A DNA stretch of 23,283 nucleotides from a virus. The stretch lies in IMG/VR virus record IMGVR_UViG_3300017706_002418, positions 1 through 23,283 of that record. One strand, given 5' to 3'. This document shows, piece after piece, positions 17,158-23,246 of the stretch. The notes beneath the pieces are model-generated. The model had not been told where the DNA came from and searched no databases. It saw nothing but the letters and a program-made list of their open reading frames with translations. Within the stretch, counting starts at the first letter, position 1, and the number at the start of each line of letters is the position of its first letter. The translations under genes and the position numbers were made by a program.

Positions 17158-18344
17158 TATATAGTTTTACTTACTTTAGACTTAGTTTTAGTTTCTAAAT
17201 CATTTTTTAATGAAACTAAAGTACTAATTAATGGGGTAGTTGAAGCAATCATGTAAGCCATGTAGGGAGAAGGATTATTATTAAATTGGCTCATCCATTT
17301 CCTTAACTCGCCTACTAATTCAGATAATAATTGTATAGTGATATCACCTTTTAATAAGGGTTCAGTTGCTTCTTTATCTCCCAATAATATATTAGGAGAA
17401 TTTATTGTAAATGAATTTTTACTATCTATGTTAACTGTATCCTGAGAATTTAAATTTACGGATTTAGCCGAACTGATCAAAACACTATCCAGATTAGAAT
17501 TTAATACTATTCTTCCTGAGTTTATTAGAACCTGATTTGACGCATAATTGGGTATAAATTCAGGTGCAAGTGATGATGAATATGAATCATAATTAAAAAT
17601 ATTAGGTTCTAATTCTATTTGCTGGTCGGAAGTTAAGTATATAGAAGCTTTATCTAAGTTTATATCTTCTTCAATTGTATTCCATCCTTCATCAGTGTCT
17701 TCACCCTGCCCATTTCTTATTTTAGTAATAGGTGAAATGCCTTCACTACTACCAAATCTTAGTGATTGACCAAATCTTCCTTCTATTATATGATCTCCTT
17801 CAAAAGGTTTTAAAGGATTTATATTAGATTGTTCTATAAAAGTATCCCCTAACTTTAAATCATTTGTTTCATCAACAGCCTTATTAGGACTTCCTCCTAA
17901 TATTTGAGAAATATTTTTACTTAATGAAAAGGGTGGATTAGAGGAACCGGGAATACCATTATGGTGTGGGTTACCCCAAATATTTATAGGGGGAAAATAG
18001 TAAGATATTTTAGAATTACCTGCTTCTTCTAATTTATTATCTGGGAGGTCAATGACTGCTACAATTTCATTAAGTAAAGGGTAATGTTTTATATTGGGAA
18101 ATAGAGGATATGCTACTCTTATAGCATCATCATTTTCACTAGGATTAGTTACATCTTCTATTAAAACCATACCTATAGAAGACCATTCTCCATAAGTACT
18201 AAAATAGGGATGATTTTCATCTAAAATAATATCCTTTACCCTAAAACTATTAATTTCTTTAGGAACAGCTAAGTCTACAGTATCACTAACTAAATTTCTA
18301 GCATAATTAGCAAACCCCCCTATACCATAGTTTAACTTAGGCAT
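17157..18344 (-). CDS. gp5: gp5-like baseplate hub/spike protein lacking a lysozyme domain
   Basis: 395 aa. Residues 35-125 look like the OB-fold that seats gp5 in the hub (FRVKDIILDENHPYF; GMVLIEDVTNPSENDDAIRV; LLNEIVAVIDLP). Residues 185-200 hold IIEGRFGQSLRFGSS, a segment I recall from gp5-like proteins. From 232 the chain becomes regularly alternating (SIYLTSDQQIELEP), and residues 269-322 form short beta repeats (NQVLINSGRIVLNSNLDSVL, SSAKSVNLNSQDTVNIDSKN) consistent with the trimeric beta-helical needle. T4 gp5 (575 aa) has a lysozyme domain between OB-fold and needle. Here that interval (126-185) is too short and has no lysozyme catalytic motif. TAATG overlaps occur on both sides. Confidence 0.78.
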   Translation of the reverse strand: MPKLNYGIGGFANYARNLVSDTVDLAVPKEINSFRVKDIILDENHPYFSTYGEWSSIGMVLIEDVTNPSENDDAIRVAYPLFPNIKHYPLLNEIVAVIDLPDNKLEEAGNSKISYYFPPINIWGNPHHNGIPGSSNPPFSLSKNISQILGGSPNKAVDETNDLKLGDTFIEQSNINPLKPFEGDHIIEGRFGQSLRFGSSEGISPITKIRNGQGEDTDEGWNTIEEDINLDKASIYLTSDQQIELEPNIFNYDSYSSSLAPEFIPNYASNQVLINSGRIVLNSNLDSVLISSAKSVNLNSQDTVNIDSKNSFTINSPNILLGDKEATEPLLKGDITIQLLSELVGELRKWMSQFNNNPSPYMAYMIASTTPLISTLVSLKNDLETKTKSKVSKTI

Positions 18345-18685
18345 TATTTCTTATCGTCTTTGAACTTTTTTACTTCATTTAGCAATTGTTGTTTTTCGTC
18401 CTCTGTCATTCCAAAATTACCATCATCTACCCCATCACTTTGAATTGCTCTTTGAGCAATTGTAGCCATTTTAATAAGTTGCTCATCATTTTTAACTGAG
18501 ATTTCTAAATACTCCTTAAGGAGAGGAACGACTAAAGTAGCATCACCAATATCTTGTATCAAAGGTTTTAATTCTGATATAAGAGTTGAAATTTGTTCTT
18601 CTTTTTTCTTTTGGTTATTGTAAATTTCTTCTAAAATATTAGAGAATTTTTTTTTACCAAATATATTTTTATCTAACTGCCCCAT
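18344..18685 (-). CDS. Small helical protein upstream of the gp5-like gene
   Basis: 113 aa, charged and mostly helical: KFSNILEEIYNNQKKKEEQI is followed by ISELKPLIQDIGDATLVV, and the C-terminus is lysine-rich (LLNEVKKFKDDKK). No motif is recognised. It shares one base with the gp5-like start (TAATG), so the two are translationally coupled, which suggests a partner or chaperone for hub assembly. An exact late box lies 8 nt upstream of its ATG, making it the first gene of the baseplate unit. Confidence 0.62.
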   Translation of the reverse strand: MGQLDKNIFGKKKFSNILEEIYNNQKKKEEQISTLISELKPLIQDIGDATLVVPLLKEYLEISVKNDEQLIKMATIAQRAIQSDGVDDGNFGMTEDEKQQLLNEVKKFKDDKK

Positions 18686-18693
18686 ATTTATTT

Positions 18694-18706
18694 TATTTAT
18701 AAATAT
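18694..18706 (-). promoter_or_regulatory. Late-promoter box overlapping the gp55 stop
   Basis: The minus strand reads ATATTTATAAATA and contains an exact T4-type late box, TATAAATA, at 18701-18694. The plus strand has the same octamer at 18698-18705 because the site is partly palindromic. The gp55 stop (TAA, 18699-18697) is embedded in it. The ATG of the 113 aa gene is 8 nt downstream, so initiation about 6-7 nt beyond the box would give an almost leaderless message. Confidence 0.6.
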
Positions 18707-19434
18707 GAAGTATCTTTAAAATTAGTATATCCATTTTCTTTATAAAAGAGATAATGGGCTTTATAAATGTCTCCTAATTTACCGGCGACTTTAGTGATCT
18801 GGGGAGTTTTAGCATCTACCATTTCTCTTATATAAATGTATAGTGCTTTTTTATTAAATACATCCAATTGGTCTCTTGAAGCAAAAATAGATAAAATAGC
18901 ATCTGCTATTTGAGCATCCCTTAATTTAGGAAATAAGTCCGTAAGGATTGAATTGCAATATTTGATATACTCATCCATAAAAATAGAATCCTTGTCCTTT
19001 TCCATAGGATCATAATCCAAATCATATGAATATTTTAGATTATGATGTAATTCATCAACGGGGGCTTTATCTACTCGTTTTTTATAGTTTTTGGTATTTT
19101 GTATAATTAAATACCGTTTTGCAATCGTACCAAAATATGAAAATGCTTTTGTCCCACGTGTAGGATCAAATAAATGAATTTTATCTAATAAGAATGTAAT
19201 TACTTCATGTTGAAGGTGTTCAATTTCATTTACCTCTGTATAATAAAATTTAAAGGTATGGATTATATTCTCCGTAAGTTTAAAAAATCCGTAATGGATT
19301 CCCGTACGGTAGATTTCACTTCTTTCCTCGGGATCAGAAGAGCTATTGTATCTAACAATAGCGTCTTCCGTATCTTGAGTAAAATATAAGTTTTTTGTTT
19401 TCTTTTTTCTTTTTCTGGGGGGTAATGTGCTCAT
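18697..19434 (-). CDS. gp55: Late-transcription sigma factor, T4 gp55-like
   Basis: 245 aa, longer than T4 gp55 (185 aa). gp55 binds host core RNA polymerase and recognises the TATAAATA late box; in T4 it works with co-activator gp33 and sliding clamp gp45, neither of which is seen here. The basic N-terminus (PRKRKKKTKNLYF) is followed by TQDTEDAIVRYN (19-30), a pattern typical of marine T4-like gp55. The sigma region-2-like core is LLDKIHLFDPTRGTKAFSYF (82-101) with GTIAKRYLIIQNTKNYKKRV (102-121), whose FDP..G.kafSYF..iakr pattern is diagnostic. Residues 205-232 (VDAKTPQITKVAGKLGDIYK) could act in DNA binding. It is chained by ATGA to the membrane-protein gene upstream. Confidence 0.88.
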   Translation of the reverse strand: MSTLPPRKRKKKTKNLYFTQDTEDAIVRYNSSSDPEERSEIYRTGIHYGFFKLTENIIHTFKFYYTEVNEIEHLQHEVITFLLDKIHLFDPTRGTKAFSYFGTIAKRYLIIQNTKNYKKRVDKAPVDELHHNLKYSYDLDYDPMEKDKDSIFMDEYIKYCNSILTDLFPKLRDAQIADAILSIFASRDQLDVFNKKALYIYIREMVDAKTPQITKVAGKLGDIYKAHYLFYKENGYTNFKDTSYL

Positions 19435-19712
19435 AATTTATCTATCCTAAATTTAGATAGAATTCTCTGAAGATCTGTAATTTGTTGAAAGATAAAACCA
19501 ATTTCGTCATCGCTTTTAAAAATACCACGCTCATCAATTTTTTTGAGCTTTTCATCAGAGATTTCTATAATTCGACTAAATTGATCTAAGTAAGTAATAT
19601 ATCCGGCAAGAATATCTTCTTGCTTTTCATTCTTACGTAAGAGGTTTATGGTTGTAAATCCTAAGATTATAACCAATACCCCTAATACACTGATGACTAT
19701 TGTTTCTATCAT
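19431..19712 (-). CDS. Small single-pass membrane protein
   Basis: 93 aa. Residues 3-24 (ETIVISVLGVLVIILGFTTI) form one strong hydrophobic helix followed by LLRKNEKQ, which suggests N-terminus out and the rest cytoplasmic. The remainder is a charged helix with coiled-coil character (ISDEKLKKIDERGIFKSDDE, then FQQITDLQRILSKFRIDKL). It is coupled by 4-nt ATGA overlaps to the HD-domain gene upstream and gp55 downstream. Function unknown; it may tether something to the inner membrane during infection. No lysis-gene features such as a holin hairpin or a spanin lipobox are present. Confidence 0.68.
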   Translation of the reverse strand: MIETIVISVLGVLVIILGFTTINLLRKNEKQEDILAGYITYLDQFSRIIEISDEKLKKIDERGIFKSDDEIGFIFQQITDLQRILSKFRIDKL

Positions 19713-20482
19713 AATTTATCAAATAAATCTTTAAGACCTTTACTTTCAAGTTGAGAAAGTGCTTTGTCTTTGGTTGATTTTTTAGATTCTGTGGTCAATA
19801 TAAAATTCTCCTTCTGGGGGGGCACGGAATTTTTAAATTTAGGTAACCATTCCCTTTCAAACTCAATACGAGCCGCCATCATATCCGCCTGGTGTAAAAT
19901 GAATGGTAAAGAAGTACGTGGTTTTTGTTCGGGCATATATGCTTTAAGATATTTTTCATTAGCAGCATCATATAACCCATCATGAGTTTGAATTGCAAGC
20001 ATTTCATTAAATGTGTATTTAACACTATGAGATTGAAGCATAAATAAACCTCTATCAGGAACAGAAGCAAATGGGACTTGTTTATTAAACATATAATCCT
20101 CACCTAATTTTTCTTTTCTCCATTTATCGGTTTGGGGGATATAAGATTCATTTTCTTCATCTCCCATTTTTCCAAGATCATGGTTGATTGCCGAAAATAC
20201 TAATTCTTCTTTAGTAAACGTAGTCATATCAGCACCCTCTTCTTCCCAAAGATCATATTGTTTAAGAGAACACCTAACTACTCTGTTAACATGTTCAACA
20301 TAACCCCCTGGGAAAGCATTATGGTATTCTTTTTTATGAGCAGCGGGCATCATCATAATACGTTCTTTATAGGTATCATAGAACGCTATAAGCATTTCTC
20401 TTCGGGGACGGGAAATGTGAATTTCAATATTATCGCAGAATTCATCCCAATTCTCCTGGATTTGTTCAGCTGTTAGCTTCAT
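19709..20482 (-). CDS. HD-domain metal-dependent phosphohydrolase
   Basis: 257 aa. HD-superfamily ligands are visible: H64 in GGYVEHVNRV, the H-D doublet in INHDLGKMGD (H101-D102), a second HD pair in QTHDGL (H167-D168), and D200 in HQADMMAARIEFE. Spacing H...HD...H...D matches a divalent-metal phosphohydrolase. HD proteins act on nucleotides, cyclic nucleotides or nucleic-acid ends; the substrate cannot be read from the sequence. Residues 220-245 are a polar linker before a C-terminal helix (LESKGLKDLFDKL). The start overlaps the previous stop by ATGA, and its own stop overlaps the membrane-protein start the same way. Nucleotide-pool or signalling-nucleotide turnover is plausible inference. 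Confidence 0.82.
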   Translation of the reverse strand: MKLTAEQIQENWDEFCDNIEIHISRPRREMLIAFYDTYKERIMMMPAAHKKEYHNAFPGGYVEHVNRVVRCSLKQYDLWEEEGADMTTFTKEELVFSAINHDLGKMGDEENESYIPQTDKWRKEKLGEDYMFNKQVPFASVPDRGLFMLQSHSVKYTFNEMLAIQTHDGLYDAANEKYLKAYMPEQKPRTSLPFILHQADMMAARIEFEREWLPKFKNSVPPQKENFILTTESKKSTKDKALSQLESKGLKDLFDKL

Positions 20483-20673
20483 ACTTTATTCTGTTCATTA
20501 GGTGACATAGGCTCTCGCTCAATTGCGGCCTTAATCTCTTCAACTAAATCTTCACAATGTTCTTTAGCGGATTCAACTTCCTGTCGATTTCCTCTACCAT
20601 TGTGATATTCAACATGTTTTAATTTTGCTTGGAGATTTTCAAGTTTTCTCTGAATGTGTTGTCTATATTGCAT
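20479..20673 (-). CDS. Small coiled-coil protein preceding the HD gene
   Basis: 64 aa, almost entirely helical and charged (YRQHIQRKLENLQAKLKHVE; ESAKEHCEDLVEEIKAAIER), ending in EPMSPNEQNKV. Residues 4-24 and 34-54 look like two antiparallel helices around an HNGRGNR turn. I have the impression that closely similar small proteins occur in other marine T4-like phages, without a known function. It is joined to the HD gene by ATGA. An exact late box lies 9 nt upstream of the ATG. Confidence 0.7.
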   Translation of the reverse strand: MQYRQHIQRKLENLQAKLKHVEYHNGRGNRQEVESAKEHCEDLVEEIKAAIEREPMSPNEQNKV

Positions 20674-20682
20674 AGTTTTTAT

Positions 20683-20690
20683 TATTTATA
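20683..20690 (-). promoter_or_regulatory. T4-type late-promoter box
   Basis: The minus strand has an exact TATAAATA in the 23-nt gap between the 149 aa gene and the 64 aa gene, preceded by CGT and followed by nine nucleotides and the ATG. It would drive the 64 aa, HD, membrane and gp55 genes, which would let gp55 promote its own late expression. Confidence 0.55.
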
Positions 20691-20696
20691 ACGAAG

Positions 20697-21146
20697 TTAC
20701 GATGAAAAATTTAAAAAATCAAGGTATTTTTTAAGAACTGCACATTTTTCGTATTCTTCTAAATTTTCGAAATGGTCTATACTTTTATTTAAAGCGGATT
20801 CAAAATCTATTTTAGAATTTCTAGCTTCTCTAAATAAAGCATTAATGTGTTCTTTATCTTGTAAGTTTATATCTTTAATATAATCATATGCTCTTTCATA
20901 AAGCATAAATTCACCTACTCTTTTAATATCTTTTATATCTAATGTTGGGTCTGCTTTATCAAACAAACCTATTACTTGGGTAGTATAATTTAAATAGTTT
21001 AAAATTAACTTTCTAAACATTCCTAATTTATATGAAGGACTATCTTCATCAACTACAGATACCCTTTTAAGGGGTGTAAAGGAAGACAGACTCCCTTCAT
21101 CCCTAGATGATGAATTAAATGACCCAAATATTTTATTAATGTCCAA
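20697..21146 (-). CDS. Conserved unknown, TTG start, UVR-like C-terminal motif
   Basis: 149 aa if started at TTG (21146), which overlaps the previous gene's end by 11 nt. There is no ATG before residue 43 (GMFRKL), and an in-frame TAG stops the frame 12 nt upstream of the TTG. The TTG start keeps an N-terminus INKIFGSFNSSSRDEGSLSS. The body is helical (RKLILNYLNYTTQVIGLFDK, IKRVGEFMLYERAYDYIKDI). The end, FENLEEYEKCAVLKKYLDFL, resembles the UVR motif of UvrB/UvrC-type proteins, a short helical hairpin used for protein contacts. The resemblance is weak and function unknown. Confidence 0.62.
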   Translation of the reverse strand: MDINKIFGSFNSSSRDEGSLSSFTPLKRVSVVDEDSPSYKLGMFRKLILNYLNYTTQVIGLFDKADPTLDIKDIKRVGEFMLYERAYDYIKDINLQDKEHINALFREARNSKIDFESALNKSIDHFENLEEYEKCAVLKKYLDFLNFSS

Positions 21147-21345
21147 AGTGTCGTTCTAGAGTTTCAAGCTGATCTTCTGCATCAGCTAATTTTTGAATGG
21201 CTTTTTGACCCTCTTCTAGAAAATGTCCTGATGTATGTTCACCAATGCCAGCCGGTGAATGTATGAGGGTTTCTAGTGTAAGCAATGCTTCCTCTCGGTC
21301 CGCTTCTGCTTGTTTTCTTAGAGCCTTTATTAATCTGTGTTCCAT
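21136..21345 (-). CDS. Small helical protein
   Basis: 69 aa with two helices (EHRLIKALRKQAEADREEAL, EGQKAIQKLADAEDQLETLE) joined by a HSPAGIGEHTSGHF loop that contains several histidines. There is no second methionine and a stop lies in frame 18 nt upstream, so the ATG at 21345 is required. It is preceded within 2 nt by a late-box-like element and overlaps the next gene by 11 nt. Function unknown. Confidence 0.65.
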   Translation of the reverse strand: MEHRLIKALRKQAEADREEALLTLETLIHSPAGIGEHTSGHFLEEGQKAIQKLADAEDQLETLERHFGH

Positions 21346-21347
21346 GA

Positions 21348-21357
21348 TTATAAATAT
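21348..21357 (-). promoter_or_regulatory. Late-promoter-like box abutting a start codon
   Basis: ATATTTATAA on the minus strand is followed by TC and then the ATG of the 69 aa gene. The plus strand carries an exact TATAAATA at 21349-21356. The minus-strand octamer is TATAATCA, whose last A is the A of the ATG. Confidence 0.45.
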
Positions 21358-21402
21358 AGTTTATTTCTAAATTTTTATATGTTGTTATATATGTCCAGTA
21401 AT

Positions 21403-21864
21403 TCATCTGCAATGATGGTCTGCGGCCCGCGTAGCTATTTGCTTATTAGGCTTTATATTAACTTTATACCCGTAAGATTGTGCCCACCCCCGCGCAGCTG
21501 ATACGAGTTTATTACTCATATAATATTCATCATCATTATAATCCATATCAATTTCAAAGCGAATCCCTGGGAGATTATTAGAAAGTTTTTCTGCTATTTG
21601 CATTGTCATTTCGGTCTCCATCCATAATCTAATCCAATCATCTTTAATTGCGGAAAATGTTTCTTTACAATAAATATAATGAACCCCTCTCATTGGGTAA
21701 CGATATGCAATAGCTGTTACATAATTAATACTAGAACCAACTCTTTGAGAATCAGTTCCAATATGGGTTTCAACAAAAGGATTATCCTGGATTATTTTAG
21801 CTGTATAATTAACAGGATTAACTTTCTTATTTTTTACTGTTCTAAAATTCACAATACATCCCAA
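21403..21864 (-). CDS. YkuK/DUF458-type RNase H-like protein
   Basis: 153 aa with an RNase H-fold acidic pattern: THIGTDSQRVG (34-43, D38), an acidic patch WMETEMTM (81-88), EIDMDYNDDEY (104-114), and ATRAADHHCR at the end (D149). The HIGTDSQ motif and the closing 'aa.aAdh' are the features I recall from the YkuK/DUF458 family, whose members are presumed nucleases without a well-defined substrate. Two starts are possible: ATG at 21864, or GTG at 21852, which would overlap the upstream small ORF as GTGA. The conserved region begins near residue 20, so either fits. The role may be RNA or DNA processing, by inference. Confidence 0.72.
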   Translation of the reverse strand: MGCIVNFRTVKNKKVNPVNYTAKIIQDNPFVETHIGTDSQRVGSSINYVTAIAYRYPMRGVHYIYCKETFSAIKDDWIRLWMETEMTMQIAEKLSNNLPGIRFEIDMDYNDDEYYMSNKLVSAARGWAQSYGYKVNIKPNKQIATRAADHHCR

Positions 21865-22010
21865 TCACGAGCAGCCATAACATACGCAGAACCCGTGTCT
21901 AGAGTTGGATCTTCTTTTATCAAAGCTAGGGCTTCAGCTCTTACTTCTGATCTTAATCCCCATTGCCCTGCTTTTTCCATTACAGATTCAACTGTCTGAT
22001 TCCTTTTCAT
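21849..22010 (-). CDS. Small overlapping ORF, 53 aa
   Basis: It reads MKRNQTVESVMEKAGQWGLR, then SEVRAEALALIKEDPTLDTG and AYVMAARDWDVL. It fills the space between the 100 aa gene, overlapping its end by 23 nt, and the RNase H-like gene, overlapping its start by 16 nt, leaving no unused bases. The sequence looks like a folded helical mini-protein: amphipathic helices, a DPTLD turn, and a tryptophan near each end. An internal ATG (21980) could give a 43 aa form. It resembles my recollection of small proteins ending in A..W in T4-like cyanophages. Function unknown. Confidence 0.62.
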   Translation of the reverse strand: MKRNQTVESVMEKAGQWGLRSEVRAEALALIKEDPTLDTGSAYVMAARDWDVL

Positions 22011-22290
22011 CAACATAAAGAGTTTCATTACCTAAAATAAAATGCCTAGTATTAGCACTCGGGATTTTAACCATTTCTGCAAGACGACTTATAGCGTCTT
22101 CAATATCAACCGCAATAATATATGTTTGATGGATATTCTTTTTTTCAACATATTGACATTCGTAGATATAATGATCTCTTACCTTAGAAGTTTCTATGAG
22201 TTCTATTTTAAGAACTTTAGTTTCATTCCCAATTTTAAGTTTATTAAGGAGTTCAACTTTAGGAGAAGTATATTTATTTTTAAGTCCCAT
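21988..22290 (-). CDS. Small unknown, 100 aa
   Basis: The frame is open from 22350, but the upstream 20 codons include a GC-rich hairpin and read like non-coding sequence (CCLRGELPLPP). I choose the ATG at 22290 (MGLKNKYTSPKVELLNKLKI), preceded by an A/T-rich leader. The product alternates beta strands and a helix: VLKIELIETSKVRDHYIYEC, TYIIAVDIEDAISRLAEMVK, HFILGNETLYVDE. Such a small alpha/beta fold could be regulatory or nucleic-acid binding. No family is recognised. Confidence 0.6.
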   Translation of the reverse strand: MGLKNKYTSPKVELLNKLKIGNETKVLKIELIETSKVRDHYIYECQYVEKKNIHQTYIIAVDIEDAISRLAEMVKIPSANTRHFILGNETLYVDEKESDS

Positions 22291-22312
22291 AATTATATTA
22301 TTTAGTGTTATT

Positions 22313-22334
22313 GGGGGGAGCGGCAACTCCCCCC
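22313..22334 (-). terminator. GC-rich hairpin, possible terminator or mRNA structure
   Basis: A perfect 8-bp stem, GGGGGGAG with CTCCCCCC, closes a 6-nt loop in the gap after the DUF932 gene. It stands out sharply in this A+T-rich DNA. No clear T-tract follows on the minus strand (AATAACACTAAATAA), so it is not a textbook intrinsic terminator. It may partly terminate or protect the upstream message's 3' end. Confidence 0.5.
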
Positions 22335-22358
22335 TTAAACAACATGGCAACTGCTTCT

Positions 22359-23192
22359 TTACGCTGCAAATTCCTTTGCAATTTCAAAAAGCTTCTGGTT
22401 AACATCTAAATCTTGCTTAAAGTTCTTAATCTTACGAGCTTTACGCATTTTAACACCCGAAACATATTCAAAATCTCCTTCAACAACTTTTTCCTGAACA
22501 AGGTTAAATACGCTCCACAGGTCATCTCCTGCATCTTCTTTACGGACGGGCCTCAATACTTCATCCAAATCAATCTTATAAACTTGATCAACCTTTTGAT
22601 CTTTTTGTAGCTTAAATCGAGTTGCAATTGCTCTTCGAGCCAAATCATATTTTTGGGGTTGAGTCAATTCTGTGCCTTTAAACTTATTCATGCTCTCTAC
22701 TGTAAGAGGCAATTTTTCAACCATTTCTCCAATGGTTCCACGCAAAGCTTCAAAATCATAACCCATATGGCGGATTTTCATTTTCCCAAACTCTTGATCG
22801 GCAATTACCAATCCATTAGAACATACAAATCGATACATTCCTGCCTGGAAGGTAAATGAATTTTTACCATCGTGGGAATTAGTCATGATAATTTGTGGCC
22901 AAACATTATCTCCATCTTTTCCCTCAACCATCAAATCTGGGTGGCGGAAAACGAGCATGTGTTTTTGGAAACCTTTAGTAGCTTTTTTACGAGCTGATAC
23001 TTGTTTAGCATCAATAACACCCCATCCCAGTTTTTCCATATCGTCAATAACACGATCTGTAGGAATGTGGGTGTAGTGCTTAGAAACTTCACTACTTGGA
23101 GTTTCTGAAAAGGCAACTGGGCAAGCTTCTTGAATTTGCTCGCGGGTCATGAACTCTGAGTTCACATCGTTTGAAAACATTAAATCTTCCAT
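22359..23192 (-). CDS. DUF932 family phage/plasmid-like protein
   Basis: 277 aa. It matches the general pattern of DUF932 (TIGR03299-type) proteins: an early HIPTDRVIDDMEKLGWGVID segment, HMLVFRHPDLMV, QIIMTNSHDGKNSFTFQAGM, then YRFVCSNGLVIAD (121-133), and a C-terminal helical region (VESMNKFKGTELTQPQKYDL, ALAIATRFKL-like helix). The '..R..CsNGl' stretch is the most diagnostic. The family is common in phages and plasmids, with no agreed biochemical role. It is the first gene here, with a promoter-like element 55-85 nt upstream and a hairpin after it, so it may be a separate, probably early, unit. Confidence 0.78.
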   Translation of the reverse strand: MEDLMFSNDVNSEFMTREQIQEACPVAFSETPSSEVSKHYTHIPTDRVIDDMEKLGWGVIDAKQVSARKKATKGFQKHMLVFRHPDLMVEGKDGDNVWPQIIMTNSHDGKNSFTFQAGMYRFVCSNGLVIADQEFGKMKIRHMGYDFEALRGTIGEMVEKLPLTVESMNKFKGTELTQPQKYDLARRAIATRFKLQKDQKVDQVYKIDLDEVLRPVRKEDAGDDLWSVFNLVQEKVVEGDFEYVSGVKMRKARKIKNFKQDLDVNQKLFEIAKEFAA

Positions 23193-23246
23193 AACTAATT
23201 ATTTAGGTTTCTATTTAATTCTGGCTGCTGCCGCAACCTTACCCCG

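Noticed and set aside
17983-17990. TATAAATA on the minus strand inside the gp5-like gene; similar ones near 4166, 11170, 11291, 11777, 16440 and 16679
   Set aside because: These fall within coding sequence where Ile, Asn and Tyr codons generate them by chance, and they do not carry the full ATATTTATAA context.
21360-21420. Possible frameshift at the end of the RNase H-like gene: a shifted frame continues as IIADELLDIYNNI
   Set aside because: The annotated end ATRAADHHCR supplies the expected last acidic residue of the family, and the extension would not add a recognisable motif. No slippery heptamer is evident.
22291-22350. Longer start at 22350 for the 100 aa gene
   Set aside because: The added residues span the hairpin and look non-coding; the ATG at 22290 has a better A/T-rich leader.
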